A stretch of DNA of 64,000 nt from an uncultured Tolumonas sp. Its GTDB lineage: Bacteria; Pseudomonadota; Gammaproteobacteria; Enterobacterales; Aeromonadaceae. The stretch covers positions 298,501 through 362,500 of the forward strand of contig NZ_OY829945.1 of NCBI RefSeq assembly GCF_963556105.2, in the 5' to 3' direction. This document shows, in pieces, positions 26,235 to 35,350 of the stretch. Each line of letters starts with the position of its first letter. Within the stretch, counting starts at the first letter, position 1. Made by a program: the position numbers and the translations under genes. The notes beneath the pieces were generated by a model. The model was not told where the DNA came from, made no database searches, and was given only the letters and a program-made list of their open reading frames with translations.

Positions 26235-27884
26235 ATGAAAAACATCAATCCTACCCAGACCAAAGCGTGGAAAGCGCTGGAAGCTCATTTTGCGGCGAAT
26301 AAAGATCGTCAGCTGAGTGATTTGTTTGCTGCTGACCCAGCTCGTTTTGACAAGTTCTCCACCACCTACAAAGACAATATTCTGGTGGATTACTCCAAAA
26401 ACCTGATCACTGACGAAACGCTGGATCTGTTGATCGATCTGGCTCATGAAGTGGATCTGCGCTCTGCTATTGATGCCATGTTCAATGGTGAGAAGATTAA
26501 TCATACTGAAGGCCGTGCCGTACTGCACACCGCCTTGCGTAACCGTTCTAACCGCCCAGTGATGGTTGACGGTAAAGACGTCATGCCAGAAGTTAACGCG
26601 GTGCTGGCGAAAATCAAAACCTTCTGTGACAACGTCATTTCCGGCGAATGGAAAGGTTATACCGGTAAAGCGATCCAACACGTGGTCAACATCGGTATCG
26701 GCGGTTCTGACTTAGGCCCAGTGATGATCACTGAAGCGCTGCGTCCGTTCAAAAATCACCTGCAGATGCATTTTGTTTCTAACGTCGATGGCACTCACAT
26801 CGCTGAAACACTGAAGAATGTTGATCCAGAAACTACGCTGTTCCTGGTGGCATCGAAGACTTTTACCACTCAGGAAACCATGACCAATGCGCTGTCTGCG
26901 CGTGACTGGTTCGTGAACATTGCTGGCGATCAGGCGCATGTCGCCAAACATTTCGCGGCCCTGTCTACCAATGGTAAGGCGGTCGCTGAATTTGGTATCG
27001 ACACTGCCAACATGTTCGAATTCTGGGATTGGGTTGGTGGTCGTTACTCATCTTGGTCAGCAATCGGTATGCCTATCGCATTGTCGCTGGGCTTTGAGAA
27101 CTTTGAAGCATTGCTGGAAGGCGCGTTTGAGATGGATACCCATTTCGCTACCGCCAGCTATGAGCAAAACATTCCTGTACTGCTGGCATTAATTGGCCTG
27201 TGGTACAACAACTTCTACGAAGCTGAATCCGAAGCGATCCTGCCGTATGACCAGTACATGCACCGTTTTGCTGCTTATTTCCAGCAAGGCAACATGGAAT
27301 CGAACGGTAAATATGTTGACCGTAACGGTAACAAAGTCGATTACCAGACTGGCCCAATCATTTGGGGTGAGCCAGGTACCAACGGTCAACATGCGTTCTA
27401 TCAGCTGATCCATCAGGGTACTAAGCTGATCCCTTGTGATTTCCTGGCACCAGCTATCAGCCACAACCCAGTGGGCGATCATCATCCGAAACTGCTGGCT
27501 AACTTCTTTGCTCAGACTGAAGCACTGGCGTTTGGTAAATCGAAAGAAGCAGTGGAAGCTGAGTTCTTAGCGGCGGGTAAAACACTGGAACAGGTGAAAG
27601 ATCTGGTACCATTTAAAGTGTTTGAAGGTAACCGCCCAACCAACTCCATTCTGTTTAAACAGATGACGCCAAAAACACTGGGTGCACTGATCTCTATGTA
27701 CGAACACAAAATCTTCGTACAAGGTATCATTTGGAATATCTTCAGTTTTGACCAATGGGGTGTTGAGCTGGGTAAACAACTGGCTAACAAGATCCTGCCT
27801 GAACTGAACTCTGCTGCGGCAGTCACCAGCCATGACAGCTCTACCAATGGTCTGATTAATACTTGGAAGGCGTGGAAAGCGTAA
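26235..27884 (+). CDS. pgi: Glucose-6-phosphate isomerase Pgi
   Basis: A 549-residue enzyme (E. coli 549). The phosphosugar motifs [37 protein letters not shown], the catalytic Glu region QGNMESNGK and the C-terminal [14 protein letters not shown] are intact. It interconverts glucose-6-phosphate and fructose-6-phosphate and links the mannitol and fructose uptake systems encoded downstream to the rest of central metabolism; GlmS, also in this window, uses the same fructose-6-phosphate. The start at 26235 matches the family [13 protein letters not shown]; the frame is open 18 codons further. The codon use is that of a highly expressed gene. A terminator follows. Confidence 0.98.
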   Translation: MKNINPTQTKAWKALEAHFAANKDRQLSDLFAADPARFDKFSTTYKDNILVDYSKNLITDETLDLLIDLAHEVDLRSAIDAMFNGEKINHTEGRAVLHTALRNRSNRPVMVDGKDVMPEVNAVLAKIKTFCDNVISGEWKGYTGKAIQHVVNIGIGGSDLGPVMITEALRPFKNHLQMHFVSNVDGTHIAETLKNVDPETTLFLVASKTFTTQETMTNALSARDWFVNIAGDQAHVAKHFAALSTNGKAVAEFGIDTANMFEFWDWVGGRYSSWSAIGMPIALSLGFENFEALLEGAFEMDTHFATASYEQNIPVLLALIGLWYNNFYEAESEAILPYDQYMHRFAAYFQQGNMESNGKYVDRNGNKVDYQTGPIIWGEPGTNGQHAFYQLIHQGTKLIPCDFLAPAISHNPVGDHHPKLLANFFAQTEALAFGKSKEAVEAEFLAAGKTLEQVKDLVPFKVFEGNRPTNSILFKQMTPKTLGALISMYEHKIFVQGIIWNIFSFDQWGVELGKQLANKILPELNSAAAVTSHDSSTNGLINTWKAWKA

Positions 27885-27906
27885 TTCTATTTTCGCGCTC
27901 CATACT

Positions 27907-27938
27907 AAAAAGCCCTCTGGAAACAGGGGGCTTTTTTA
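27907..27938. terminator. Terminator between convergent pgi and the PBP-GGDEF gene
   Basis: A stem AAAAGCCCTCTG/CAGGGGGCTTTT with one G-T pair and a 4-base loop, followed by T6 on the plus strand and flanked by A4 on the other side. Confidence 0.86.
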
Positions 27939-27956
27939 TTCATCAATATCAGTTTA

Positions 27957-29600
27957 TCAATCGACGACTAACGTTAATTTATTCTCTTCATTAAATAAAA
28001 CTACTTGGTTGCGACCATTATTTTTGGCTTTATACAAAGCGGTATCGGCTCGGGTTAATGCGGCCTCTGCAACTAAATCATTATCGGCAACACATGAAAT
28101 ACCAAAGCTAGCGGTGATCATGAGTGGCATATCGGAAGCGGCAGCCAACTGAAAAGGCGTTGCGTTGATTATCTGTTGCAGCAGTTCCGTTCTTTTTCTG
28201 GCATCGAGAGGGTAGGTTTCCGGCATCAGGATGGCAAATTCTTCTCCGCCGATACGCGCCAGGAAATCAGTTTTACGAATATGATCGCGTAAACGCCAGG
28301 CAAATTCGGTTAATACATGATCGCCAGCTGCATGACCAAAAGTATCGTTGATACGTTTAAACCAGTCGATATCAATCATTACAATACTGAACGGGTGGCG
28401 ATAGCGTAGAAAACGCTGAAACTCTTGCGTCATATGCAGATCAAATGCGCGGCGATTGGCTAAACCAGTTAACGCATCTGTTTCAGATAGATGACGCAGT
28501 TGCAGCTCCGCTTGCTGGCGAGCCGTGACTTCGCGTTGCAACCGTCGGTTAGTGCGGTAAATCCAGGTGCTTATTCCTGCCAATAATAACGCCAAGAGCG
28601 ATGACACGGTGGCAATCCGTAGATAACGTGACAGGTTTGGCTGATATTTGTCTCCATCGTATATGAATCGATTCAGCAACGGCTCGTCAATAATACGTTG
28701 ATGTTCAGTCATCACTTCGGCAATACGCAGCCACCGCCCTGGGTTCATATGGCCAATTTCGATAATATCGGGCTGCATGAGGTTCCACATCGCCTTAGCT
28801 TCAAAGCGCAGGTGGTCACGAGTCTTCTGTGGCGCGTATTTTTGCATGATCAAATCGATAATTTCTTCCGGATTCGCCATGGCATAACGCCAACCGTCCA
28901 TACTTGCCTTGCGAAAGGCGGCTACTCGCTCTGGATGCTCGTTCAGCTCACTCTGGGAAGTAAATAAAACATCACCATAAAAATCAATGCCATAAGTCCG
29001 AGGGTCGATCAGTCGGTAGGGAATGCCTTTTTGTTCCAGCAGATAAGGTTCGTTGGTCACGTAACCATCGTAGGCGTCAATTTTTCCATCGATAAGCGGT
29101 TGTAAATCAAAGCCTGTCTGGATGAGATTCAGTTTTTCTGGTGGGATACCTTCGGCGCGGAACGGTTCTAATAATTCAAGGCTCTCACTTAATGGAAATA
29201 CAGCCATGAGCCGTTTTTTCATCATATCGTGAATGTTTTTAATACCGGATTTTTCTAGCACGATCCAACTGACCGCAGAATGTTGCAATGTCGCGGCCAG
29301 TACGACCACTGGCTTACCGTTCAGGTAATCCAGTACCAATCCTGAATTTGATATCCCGTATTGGGCATCACCTTTGACCACGGCATCGACCGGTGAAACA
29401 AATGAACCGTTGTAACCATTTGGGCGTAATTTGACATCTAATCCTGCTGCCTTATAAAAGCCTTTTTCAACGGCCGCGTAATAACCGGCAAACTGAAACT
29501 GATTTACCCATTTCAATTGCACAACAATCTGTTCAGTAGCAGAGGATAAGGAGCTAAAACAGCAAACAAAGAAAAAAGTGATCCACCGGGAAGCTGGCAT
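27957..29600 (-). CDS. Diguanylate cyclase with periplasmic NMT1/THI5-like binding domain
   Basis: A 547-residue sensor protein. It has a signal-type N-terminal helix (about 5-22), then a periplasmic NMT1/THI5/SsuA-like binding domain (about 24-240) with QLKWVNQFQFAGYYAAVEKGFYKAAGLDV and YGISNSGLVLDYLNGKPVVVLA. A membrane helix follows near 320-340 (VSSLLALLLAGISTWIYR), then a GGDEF domain (about 375-540) with DALTGLANRRAFD and an active-site GGEEF. The two alternative forms of the second residue (GGDEF/GGEEF) are both catalytic in the family. The protein should make c-di-GMP in response to a pyrimidine- or sulfonate-like ligand bound outside; the ligand is not known. I place the start at 29600 because AAGGA lies 8 nt upstream and the signal peptide then begins correctly. 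Confidence 0.9.
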   Translation of the reverse strand: MPASRWITFFFVCCFSSLSSATEQIVVQLKWVNQFQFAGYYAAVEKGFYKAAGLDVKLRPNGYNGSFVSPVDAVVKGDAQYGISNSGLVLDYLNGKPVVVLAATLQHSAVSWIVLEKSGIKNIHDMMKKRLMAVFPLSESLELLEPFRAEGIPPEKLNLIQTGFDLQPLIDGKIDAYDGYVTNEPYLLEQKGIPYRLIDPRTYGIDFYGDVLFTSQSELNEHPERVAAFRKASMDGWRYAMANPEEIIDLIMQKYAPQKTRDHLRFEAKAMWNLMQPDIIEIGHMNPGRWLRIAEVMTEHQRIIDEPLLNRFIYDGDKYQPNLSRYLRIATVSSLLALLLAGISTWIYRTNRRLQREVTARQQAELQLRHLSETDALTGLANRRAFDLHMTQEFQRFLRYRHPFSIVMIDIDWFKRINDTFGHAAGDHVLTEFAWRLRDHIRKTDFLARIGGEEFAILMPETYPLDARKRTELLQQIINATPFQLAAASDMPLMITASFGISCVADNDLVAEAALTRADTALYKAKNNGRNQVVLFNEENKLTLVVD

Positions 29601-29776
29601 CGGTCTGTCCTTGTACATACGGTGAAACATACGCTGTTGATTAAAAAGGGAATGCCGTCAATCCCTTGTCAGTAGTATAGATATTTGTAGCAGACAACTC
29701 ATATGGCGACAAAACTTATTACGGTCAAACGTTAAAATAGCCTAAAAAAGACTCATTTGGTGTTATTTGTTTATTT

Positions 29777-29792
29777 TGTGATTTAAATCACA
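29777..29792. promoter_or_regulatory. CRP site 1 upstream of mtlA
   Basis: TGTGA-TTTAAA-TCACA: a perfect match to the CRP consensus TGTGA-N6-TCACA. Confidence 0.9.
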
Positions 29793-29821
29793 TTCCGTTG
29801 TTGGACTGGTGATGATTGATT

Positions 29822-29837
29822 GGTGATCTATGTCACA
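29822..29837. promoter_or_regulatory. CRP site 2 upstream of mtlA
   Basis: GGTGA-TCTATG-TCACA: 9 of 10 conserved positions, centred 45 bp from site 1, i.e. on about the same helix face after four turns. Confidence 0.8.
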
Positions 29838-29895
29838 AAAAATGGGGGTTGGCGCAGTATTGGGATGCTAAATAGCCAAGTTTTGGCTGTTTTTA

Positions 29896-29911
29896 TGTGA
29901 TCAATATCACG
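29896..29911. promoter_or_regulatory. CRP site 3 upstream of mtlA
   Basis: TGTGA-TCAATA-TCACG: 9 of 10 conserved positions, centred 74 bp from site 2 (seven helical turns). Confidence 0.8.
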
Positions 29912-30080
29912 TCAAAGCTGGGTGGATCGCCATGAATAATTGATGTGCTTCACAAAAGCCCCCGCTCTCAACCCGATTTGTTTGGAAAGTGATAGATTTA
30001 TTAGTGAGACAAAACAAATCGCGGATCGGCAAATCCGCTATCACAATCCACCATTAATCAGGCATCGAACGGGGTGTTTT

Positions 30081-31997
30081 ATGCTATCACCAGATACCAA
30101 GGTCAAGATACAAAATTTTGGCCGTTTTCTCTCCAACATGGTTATGCCCAACATTGGCGCATTTATCGCGTGGGGGTTCATTACGGCGTTGTTTATTCCA
30201 ACCGGCTGGCTGCCAAATGAAACGTTAGCCAAACTGGTTGGCCCAATGATTATGTACCTGTTGCCATTACTGATCGGTTATACCGGCGGTAAATTAGTCG
30301 GCGGCGACCGTGGCGCGGTAGTAGGTGCTGTTACTACTATGGGCGTTATCGTTGGTACTGATATTCCAATGTTCATGGGCGCGATGATGGCAGGCCCTCT
30401 GGGCGGCTGGGCGATCAAACACTTTGACCGTGCTATTGAAGGTAAAGTGAAAAGCGGTTTTGAAATGCTGGTTAACAACTTCTCTGCCGGTCTTATCGGT
30501 ATGGCGTTGGCAATCGTTTCTTTCTATCTGATTGGACCATTCGTTAAAGGTTTGTCTACTGCGCTGGCCGCAGGTGTAGGCTTCCTGGTTGCGCATAGCT
30601 TGTTACCGCTGACCTCTATTTTCGTTGAACCTGCGAAAATTCTGTTCCTGAACAACGCCATCAACCACGGTATTTTCTCCCCACTGGGTATTCAACAAGC
30701 GGCTGAGCATGGCAAGTCTATCTTCTTCCTGATCGAAGCTAACCCAGGCCCTGGTTTCGGTATCCTGTTGGCATACATGATGTTTGGCCGTGGTAACGCA
30801 AAACAATCAGCTGCTGGTGCGTCTATCATTCACTTCCTGGGTGGTATTCACGAAATCTACTTCCCATACGTGCTGATGAACCCACGTCTGATCCTGGCTG
30901 TTATCGCTGGTGGTATGACTGGTGTGTTCACTCTGACTGTATTCGGCGCTGGTCTGGTATCTCCTGCATCTCCAGGTTCTATCTTCGCTGTGCTGTTGAT
31001 GACGCCAAAGGATTCTATCTTCGGTGTACTGTGTTCTGTCACTGCAGCTACCACAGTTTCTTTCCTGGTTGCTTCTGTGTTCGTTCGTCAACAAGCGTCG
31101 AATACTAAGGAAGACCTAGAAGGCGCTACTCGCAAAATGAAAGACATGAAACAACAAAGCAAAGGTGTTTCTGTTGCCGCGAATGATGACGGTCATCAGC
31201 CACTGCATGCTAAACACATTGTTGTTGCTTGTGATGCTGGTATGGGTTCAAGTGCAATGGGTGCCAGCCTGCTGCGTAAGAAAGTTGAGAAAGCAGGTCT
31301 GCCAATTACCGTGGTAAACCAAGCGATCAACAATCTGGATGACAAAGCCGATATCGTGATCACGCATCGTGACCTGACTGACCGGGCTCGTCGTCATGCA
31401 CCAAATGCTAAGCATATTTCTCTGAATAACTTCTTAGATAACCAGCTGTATGACAACCTGATCGCTCGCTTACAGGAGGCTGGCGAAGGCCGACTCCCAA
31501 AGGCGGTAGCCGCTAACGATAACTCTTATCGTGGCGAAGATCTGACTCCAGCTCTGTTTACTTTGAGTGCTCAGCATGTACGTCTCGGCTTAAAAGCTGA
31601 CAACAAAGAAGCCGCTATTCGTTTAGCAGGTGAAATGTTGGTTGCGAATGGTTGTGTTGAACCAGAATATGTTGATGCGATGTTAGCGCGTGAAAAACTC
31701 GTATCAACCTATCTGGGTGAGTCAATCGCTGTGCCACACGGCACGATTGATGCGAAAGATAAAGTGAAGAAAACCGGTGTTGTTATTTGCCAATACCCTG
31801 CCGGTGTGCAATTTGGTCCAGAAAAAGATGAAGTAGCGCGTCTGGTCATTGGTATTGCGGCTCGTAATGATGAGCATCTGCAAGTGATCAACAACCTGAC
31901 TCGCACTCTGGATGATCCATCGCTGATCGAACGTTTAGCAACCACTACGGATGTCAATTTCGTACTGGAACTGCTCAGCGGTCACCGCGCAGCGTAA
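30081..31997 (+). CDS. mtlA: Mannitol-specific PTS enzyme IICBA (MtlA)
   Basis: A 638-residue three-domain transporter (E. coli 637). The IIC membrane domain (about 1-345) has SNMVMPNIGAFIAWGFITALFIP and NHGIFSPLGIQQA. The IIB domain (about 380-470) carries the phospho-cysteine in CDAGMGSSAMG, and the IIA domain (about 495-635) the phospho-histidine in IAVPHGTID. It imports and phosphorylates mannitol to mannitol-1-phosphate, the substrate of MtlD encoded next. The start at 30081 matches the family MxSPDxKVKxQNFGRFLSN. Expression should be CRP-dependent from the sites upstream and repressed by MtlR. Confidence 0.97.
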   Translation: MLSPDTKVKIQNFGRFLSNMVMPNIGAFIAWGFITALFIPTGWLPNETLAKLVGPMIMYLLPLLIGYTGGKLVGGDRGAVVGAVTTMGVIVGTDIPMFMGAMMAGPLGGWAIKHFDRAIEGKVKSGFEMLVNNFSAGLIGMALAIVSFYLIGPFVKGLSTALAAGVGFLVAHSLLPLTSIFVEPAKILFLNNAINHGIFSPLGIQQAAEHGKSIFFLIEANPGPGFGILLAYMMFGRGNAKQSAAGASIIHFLGGIHEIYFPYVLMNPRLILAVIAGGMTGVFTLTVFGAGLVSPASPGSIFAVLLMTPKDSIFGVLCSVTAATTVSFLVASVFVRQQASNTKEDLEGATRKMKDMKQQSKGVSVAANDDGHQPLHAKHIVVACDAGMGSSAMGASLLRKKVEKAGLPITVVNQAINNLDDKADIVITHRDLTDRARRHAPNAKHISLNNFLDNQLYDNLIARLQEAGEGRLPKAVAANDNSYRGEDLTPALFTLSAQHVRLGLKADNKEAAIRLAGEMLVANGCVEPEYVDAMLAREKLVSTYLGESIAVPHGTIDAKDKVKKTGVVICQYPAGVQFGPEKDEVARLVIGIAARNDEHLQVINNLTRTLDDPSLIERLATTTDVNFVLELLSGHRAA

Positions 31998-32003
31998 CAG
32001 CAG

Positions 32004-32028
32004 GAAGGCCACTGTGGTGGCCTTCTTT
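32004..32028 (+). terminator. Hairpin with short T run between mtlA and mtlD
   Basis: GAAGGCCAC-TGTG-GTGGCCTTC followed by TTT and C-rich sequence, 7 bp after the mtlA stop. It is a partial terminator or a 3' stabilising hairpin that sets a higher mtlA than mtlD expression, since mtlD has no clear promoter of its own in the 56-bp gap. Confidence 0.6.
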
Positions 32029-32053
32029 CCCCGGATCTTAAGGAGTAAAAATA

Positions 32054-33205
32054 ATGAAAGCATTACATTTTGGCGCTGGAAATATTGGTCGTGGTTTCAT
32101 CGGTAAATTACTGTCAGAATCAGACGCAGAGCTGACTTTTGCTGACGCCAATACTCAATTGGTTGATCAGCTAAATCATTCTCAGGAATATCAGGTGCGT
32201 GTCGTGGGCGATGCTCAACACACCGACGTTATTCGCCATATTGCTGCTGTTCAGGCGAACAGTGACGATGTGATTAATCAGATCATCAAAGCAGATATCA
32301 TTACCACTGCAGTTGGCCCACAAGTGCTGGCCAAAATTGCAGCGACGATTGCCAAAGGTTTACAGCTGCGCTTTGAACAAGGCAACATGGCACCGGTTAA
32401 TATCATTGCCTGTGAAAACATGGTGCGTGGTACCAGCCAACTGAAACAAGCTGTTTTGGCCGTATTACCGGCAGAATTCCATGCGTTACTGGAAGCCCAT
32501 GTTGGGTTTGTTGATTCAGCCGTTGACCGTATCGTGCCTCCGGCTGCTGCTAACGAAGAAGACCCTCTGGCTGTGACTGTGGAAAGTTTCAGCGAATGGA
32601 TTGTGGATAAAAACCAGTTCCGTGGAGAGATCCCGCCTGTACAAGGTATGGAACTGACCGACAATCTGTTGGCCTATGTAGAACGTAAACTGTTTACCTT
32701 AAACACCGGCCATATTGTGACGGCGTATTTAGGTAAATTGGCCGGCTATAAAACCATTCGTGAAGCAATTGCAGACGAAGAGATTCAGAACACCGTCCGT
32801 CAGGCAATGCAAGAAAGTGGGGAAGTGTTAGTGGCGCGTTATGGTTTTGATCGCCAGTTGCACCATGCCTATATCGAGAAGATCCTGACTCGTTTTGCGA
32901 ACCCTTATCTGGTGGATGAAATTGATCGCGTAGGTCGCCAGCCACTGCGTAAACTGGGTGCCGAAGATCGTTTGACGAAACCGTTGCTCGGAACGCTGGA
33001 ATATGGGCTACCGAATGCAGCATTACTGAAAGGCATTGCCGCTGCGTTGCATTATCAGAACGCAGATGATCCACAGGCTGTTGAATTACAAGGTTGGATT
33101 GAGCAAGAGGGTGCGGAAGCAGCGTTATTACGTGCGACTGGCCTGAAAGCAGGTGAGCCTTGTGTGGCAACGATTGTGGCTGAATACCAGCGCATGGCCA
33201 AATGA
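32054..33205 (+). CDS. mtlD: Mannitol-1-phosphate 5-dehydrogenase MtlD
   Basis: A 383-residue polyol dehydrogenase (E. coli 382). The NAD-binding [16 protein letters not shown] at the N-terminus, the [14 protein letters not shown] segment and the catalytic Lys/His region [16 protein letters not shown] are present. It oxidises mannitol-1-phosphate to fructose-6-phosphate. AAGGAG lies upstream of the start. It follows mtlA and is followed by a perfect 26-bp palindrome that may end the message. Confidence 0.96.
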   Translation: MKALHFGAGNIGRGFIGKLLSESDAELTFADANTQLVDQLNHSQEYQVRVVGDAQHTDVIRHIAAVQANSDDVINQIIKADIITTAVGPQVLAKIAATIAKGLQLRFEQGNMAPVNIIACENMVRGTSQLKQAVLAVLPAEFHALLEAHVGFVDSAVDRIVPPAAANEEDPLAVTVESFSEWIVDKNQFRGEIPPVQGMELTDNLLAYVERKLFTLNTGHIVTAYLGKLAGYKTIREAIADEEIQNTVRQAMQESGEVLVARYGFDRQLHHAYIEKILTRFANPYLVDEIDRVGRQPLRKLGAEDRLTKPLLGTLEYGLPNAALLKGIAAALHYQNADDPQAVELQGWIEQEGAEAALLRATGLKAGEPCVATIVAEYQRMAK

Positions 33206-33212
33206 TGTAATG

Positions 33213-33238
33213 AAGAGAGAGGGAATTCCCTCTCTCTT
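33213..33238 (+). terminator. Perfect 26-bp palindrome after mtlD
   Basis: AAGAGAGAGGG-AATT-CCCTCTCTCTT, 8 bp after the mtlD stop and followed by TACTTTTAG. It probably reduces read-through into mtlR. Confidence 0.7.
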
Positions 33239-33334
33239 ACTTTTAGATAATCAAATTAATAACAATTTTATAACAATAAAAATTAAAAAGGGCGACGGGT
33301 CAGATTTCTGGTTTTCCACATAAGATCAAACAAT

Positions 33335-33871
33335 ATGAATAAAGTTAAAGCACCAACTTATCAGGAAGACGCAGTTTTTGAGCGTCTGACCGAACCGGAG
33401 AATCCGCGAGGATTCTTCCTCGAAGTAGTCGATATGCTGGAGGAAGGGGTCGATCAATTGATGCGCCGTGCTTTTCGTCAGGAAGAGTATGCGGTCAAAT
33501 ATGCGATTGAGCCGTTATTAAATGGTAAAGGTCCTTTGGCTGATCTTAATATCCGTTTGAAGCTTATATTCGCCTTGGGTTTGATCTCGCTGGAATTATC
33601 GCAAGATATTGAACGTTATATTCGTATTCGTGATTTCTTAGTCAGTGATATTCATGATCACCGGTTTGGTGAACCTTGCGTACGTGAGCAGATTGATAAA
33701 TTACATGGTTTACAGCAGATCAGTATGATGCAGGTCGAAGAGCCGGATGAAAAAGCCGATCCAATGTTGCAGCAATTGCAGCTGAATCGTCGTGATCAGG
33801 TTATTCGCTCAGCGCTGCTGCTGGCGGTTTCTTCGGTATTATCTGAGCTGAACAAAGACAGCCCGATCTGA
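33335..33871 (+). CDS. mtlR: Mannitol operon repressor MtlR
   Basis: A 178-residue all-helical protein of the MtlR family (E. coli 195). FLEVVDMLEEGVDQLMRRAFRQEEYAVKYAIEPLLNGKGPLADLNIRLKLIFALGLIS-type sequence is diagnostic. MtlR has no helix-turn-helix; it represses mtl expression, probably by acting on another protein. The 129-bp gap after mtlD is very AT-rich and contains the mtlD palindrome, so mtlR may have its own promoter. No clear ribosome-binding site is seen before the ATG. Confidence 0.93.
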   Translation: MNKVKAPTYQEDAVFERLTEPENPRGFFLEVVDMLEEGVDQLMRRAFRQEEYAVKYAIEPLLNGKGPLADLNIRLKLIFALGLISLELSQDIERYIRIRDFLVSDIHDHRFGEPCVREQIDKLHGLQQISMMQVEEPDEKADPMLQQLQLNRRDQVIRSALLLAVSSVLSELNKDSPI

Positions 33872-33883
33872 AAGGGTAACAGC

Positions 33884-33994
33884 ATGCGGAAGCGTTTTGC
33901 TTTCATTGCTGATGGGGTTGTAGCAGATACAACCCAGACCGAACTCAATAAAACTTGGCACGTTCGTTCTGGATTACGTTTTTTTAATAGGTAA
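33884..33994 (+). CDS. Possible 36-residue small protein after mtlR
   Basis: An ATG 12 bp after the mtlR stop has AAAGGG at a good distance upstream and opens a 36-codon frame ending in TAA at 33992-33994. The product is basic (starts MRKRFAF, ends GLRFFNR) with no known family or membrane helix. The support is the ribosome-binding site and position only; it could equally be a non-coding 3' end of mtlR. Confidence 0.22.
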   Translation: MRKRFAFIADGVVADTTQTELNKTWHVRSGLRFFNR

Positions 33995-34002
33995 CAGAAT
34001 TA

Positions 34003-34031
34003 GCAGCTTCGTGTATCAATCACGAAGCTGC
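34003..34031. terminator. Hairpin at the 3' end of the ABC transporter operon
   Basis: An 11-bp perfect stem GCAGCTTCGTG/CACGAAGCTGC with a 7-base loop, 9 bp past the minus-strand ABC gene stop. There is no immediate T run on the minus strand; a T7 run on the plus strand precedes it (33979-33986), so termination efficiency is uncertain. Confidence 0.5.
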
Positions 34032-34039
34032 CGATATCA

Positions 34040-35341
34040 TTATTCGTCGCTTGGCAGCATTAACCGGCCAGTGTGGAAATCATATTCATAGACTTCACCA
34101 TAACGTCCCCATTCGATCGCGACACTCAGCACACGTTCAGCTTCGTCTTTTTTCATGTGCTCTTCCAACAACTCCAGGAATTGTTTCTCTGGTAACGCGC
34201 CACTGGTTTCATGTTCCAGCTTATGGCGGATCTGTGATGCGAGTGGCACATGGGTTAACAACTGTTGGCCGAAAATTTCTTGGCGCAGGGTTTGTTCACC
34301 CTCAATGTAATGGCGGCCTAATGGTGTCAGCGCAATGTCGCCTTTTTCGATCTGCACGAATCCAAGCAACCCGAGAGCTTCATAAGTTGGGAACAATTCC
34401 ACGTCTGACAACTCTGCCTCTTCGGCCAATTGTGGTAAGTCGGCACGGCCATTAAACGGCGCATCATTCAACAACTCCAACAAACCTTCCATACGCGCGA
34501 CGTCGGTTGGTGGCAGACGATAGCCCATATGCAAACCAGTTGGCGCGCCTGCTGCGGCACCAGATGCGGCGACTGGACGCATGGTCATCATGTCGTACAC
34601 TTGATCGATCAAAGCGCGTACTTCCGGGTCATCCACATCGCGAGGTTGCGGCAGATCGACTTTAACTTCGCTGCGAATACGGCCCGGATCGCTGGATAAA
34701 ATCAGAATGCGGTCGGCCATCATTACGGCTTCTTCAATGTTGTGCGACACAATCAGAATACCTTTGGTCGACAGCCGTTTTTCCTGCCATAGCTCCAGCA
34801 TATCGTTGCGCAGTGTTTCACCGGTTAGCACATCCAGCGCCGAGAAGGCTTCATCCATCAGCAGAATATCGGGGTTGGTAACTAACGCACGGGCGATACC
34901 CACACGCTGGCGCATCCCACCAGATAATTCACGAGGCAATGCACCACCGAAACCGCCCAAACCGATCAGCTCCAGCATGGCATCGGCGCGTTTTTCCCGC
35001 TCAGCCGCGGGTACGCCTTGTGCTTCCAACCCTAACTCAACGTTTTGTTGTACGGTCAGCCAAGGAAATAACGCAAAAGATTGAAACACCATGGCGATGC
35101 CGGAAACCGGGCCATAGATGTTTTTTTCACGATAATTGACCAGCCCCTGATCGGCGGGAATTAATCCGGCGATGATGCGTAATAATGTTGATTTGCCTGA
35201 GCCGGATTTACCGAGCAATGCCACAATCTCGCCGTCATGCAGGGTAAAATTGACATTTTCCAGCACACTGCGGGCGGTGCCATCGGAGGTGCGGAAGGAT
35301 TTGGAGACGCCTTCCAAGTTAATCAATGCAGATTGGTTCAT
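34040..35341 (-). CDS. NitT/TauT-family ABC transporter ATPase with AAA-associated C-terminal domain
   Basis: A 433-residue ATPase. The ABC domain (about 5-250) has Walker [15 protein letters not shown], signature LSGGMRQRVGIARAL and Walker B ILLMDEAFSALD. The closest family by motif is nitrate/sulfonate/taurine type (SsuB/TauB). Residues about 285-430 form an extra domain typical of the AAA-associated C-terminal family (PF09821-like), with ARMEGLLELLNDAPFNGRADLPQLAEE at its start and EEHMKKDEAERVLSVAIEWGRYGEVYEYD near its end. The function of that domain is unknown, perhaps regulatory. It is the second gene after the fused permease gene, with a 9-bp gap. No periplasmic binding protein is encoded in the operon. 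Confidence 0.9.
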   Translation of the reverse strand: MNQSALINLEGVSKSFRTSDGTARSVLENVNFTLHDGEIVALLGKSGSGKSTLLRIIAGLIPADQGLVNYREKNIYGPVSGIAMVFQSFALFPWLTVQQNVELGLEAQGVPAAEREKRADAMLELIGLGGFGGALPRELSGGMRQRVGIARALVTNPDILLMDEAFSALDVLTGETLRNDMLELWQEKRLSTKGILIVSHNIEEAVMMADRILILSSDPGRIRSEVKVDLPQPRDVDDPEVRALIDQVYDMMTMRPVAASGAAAGAPTGLHMGYRLPPTDVARMEGLLELLNDAPFNGRADLPQLAEEAELSDVELFPTYEALGLLGFVQIEKGDIALTPLGRHYIEGEQTLRQEIFGQQLLTHVPLASQIRHKLEHETSGALPEKQFLELLEEHMKKDEAERVLSVAIEWGRYGEVYEYDFHTGRLMLPSDE

Positions 35342-35350
35342 GATCTCTCC

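Larger units (their letters stand above)
29601..30080. other. 480-bp divergent regulatory region upstream of mtlA
   Basis: No coding gene is seen here. The region separates the PBP-GGDEF gene from mtlA and holds three CRP-type sites between 29777 and 29911, detailed separately. An open frame runs into mtlA from 29940 but its first 47 codons have no MtlA similarity. The 170 bp between the last CRP site and the ATG would be a long 5' leader, as in E. coli mtlA. Confidence 0.7.
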
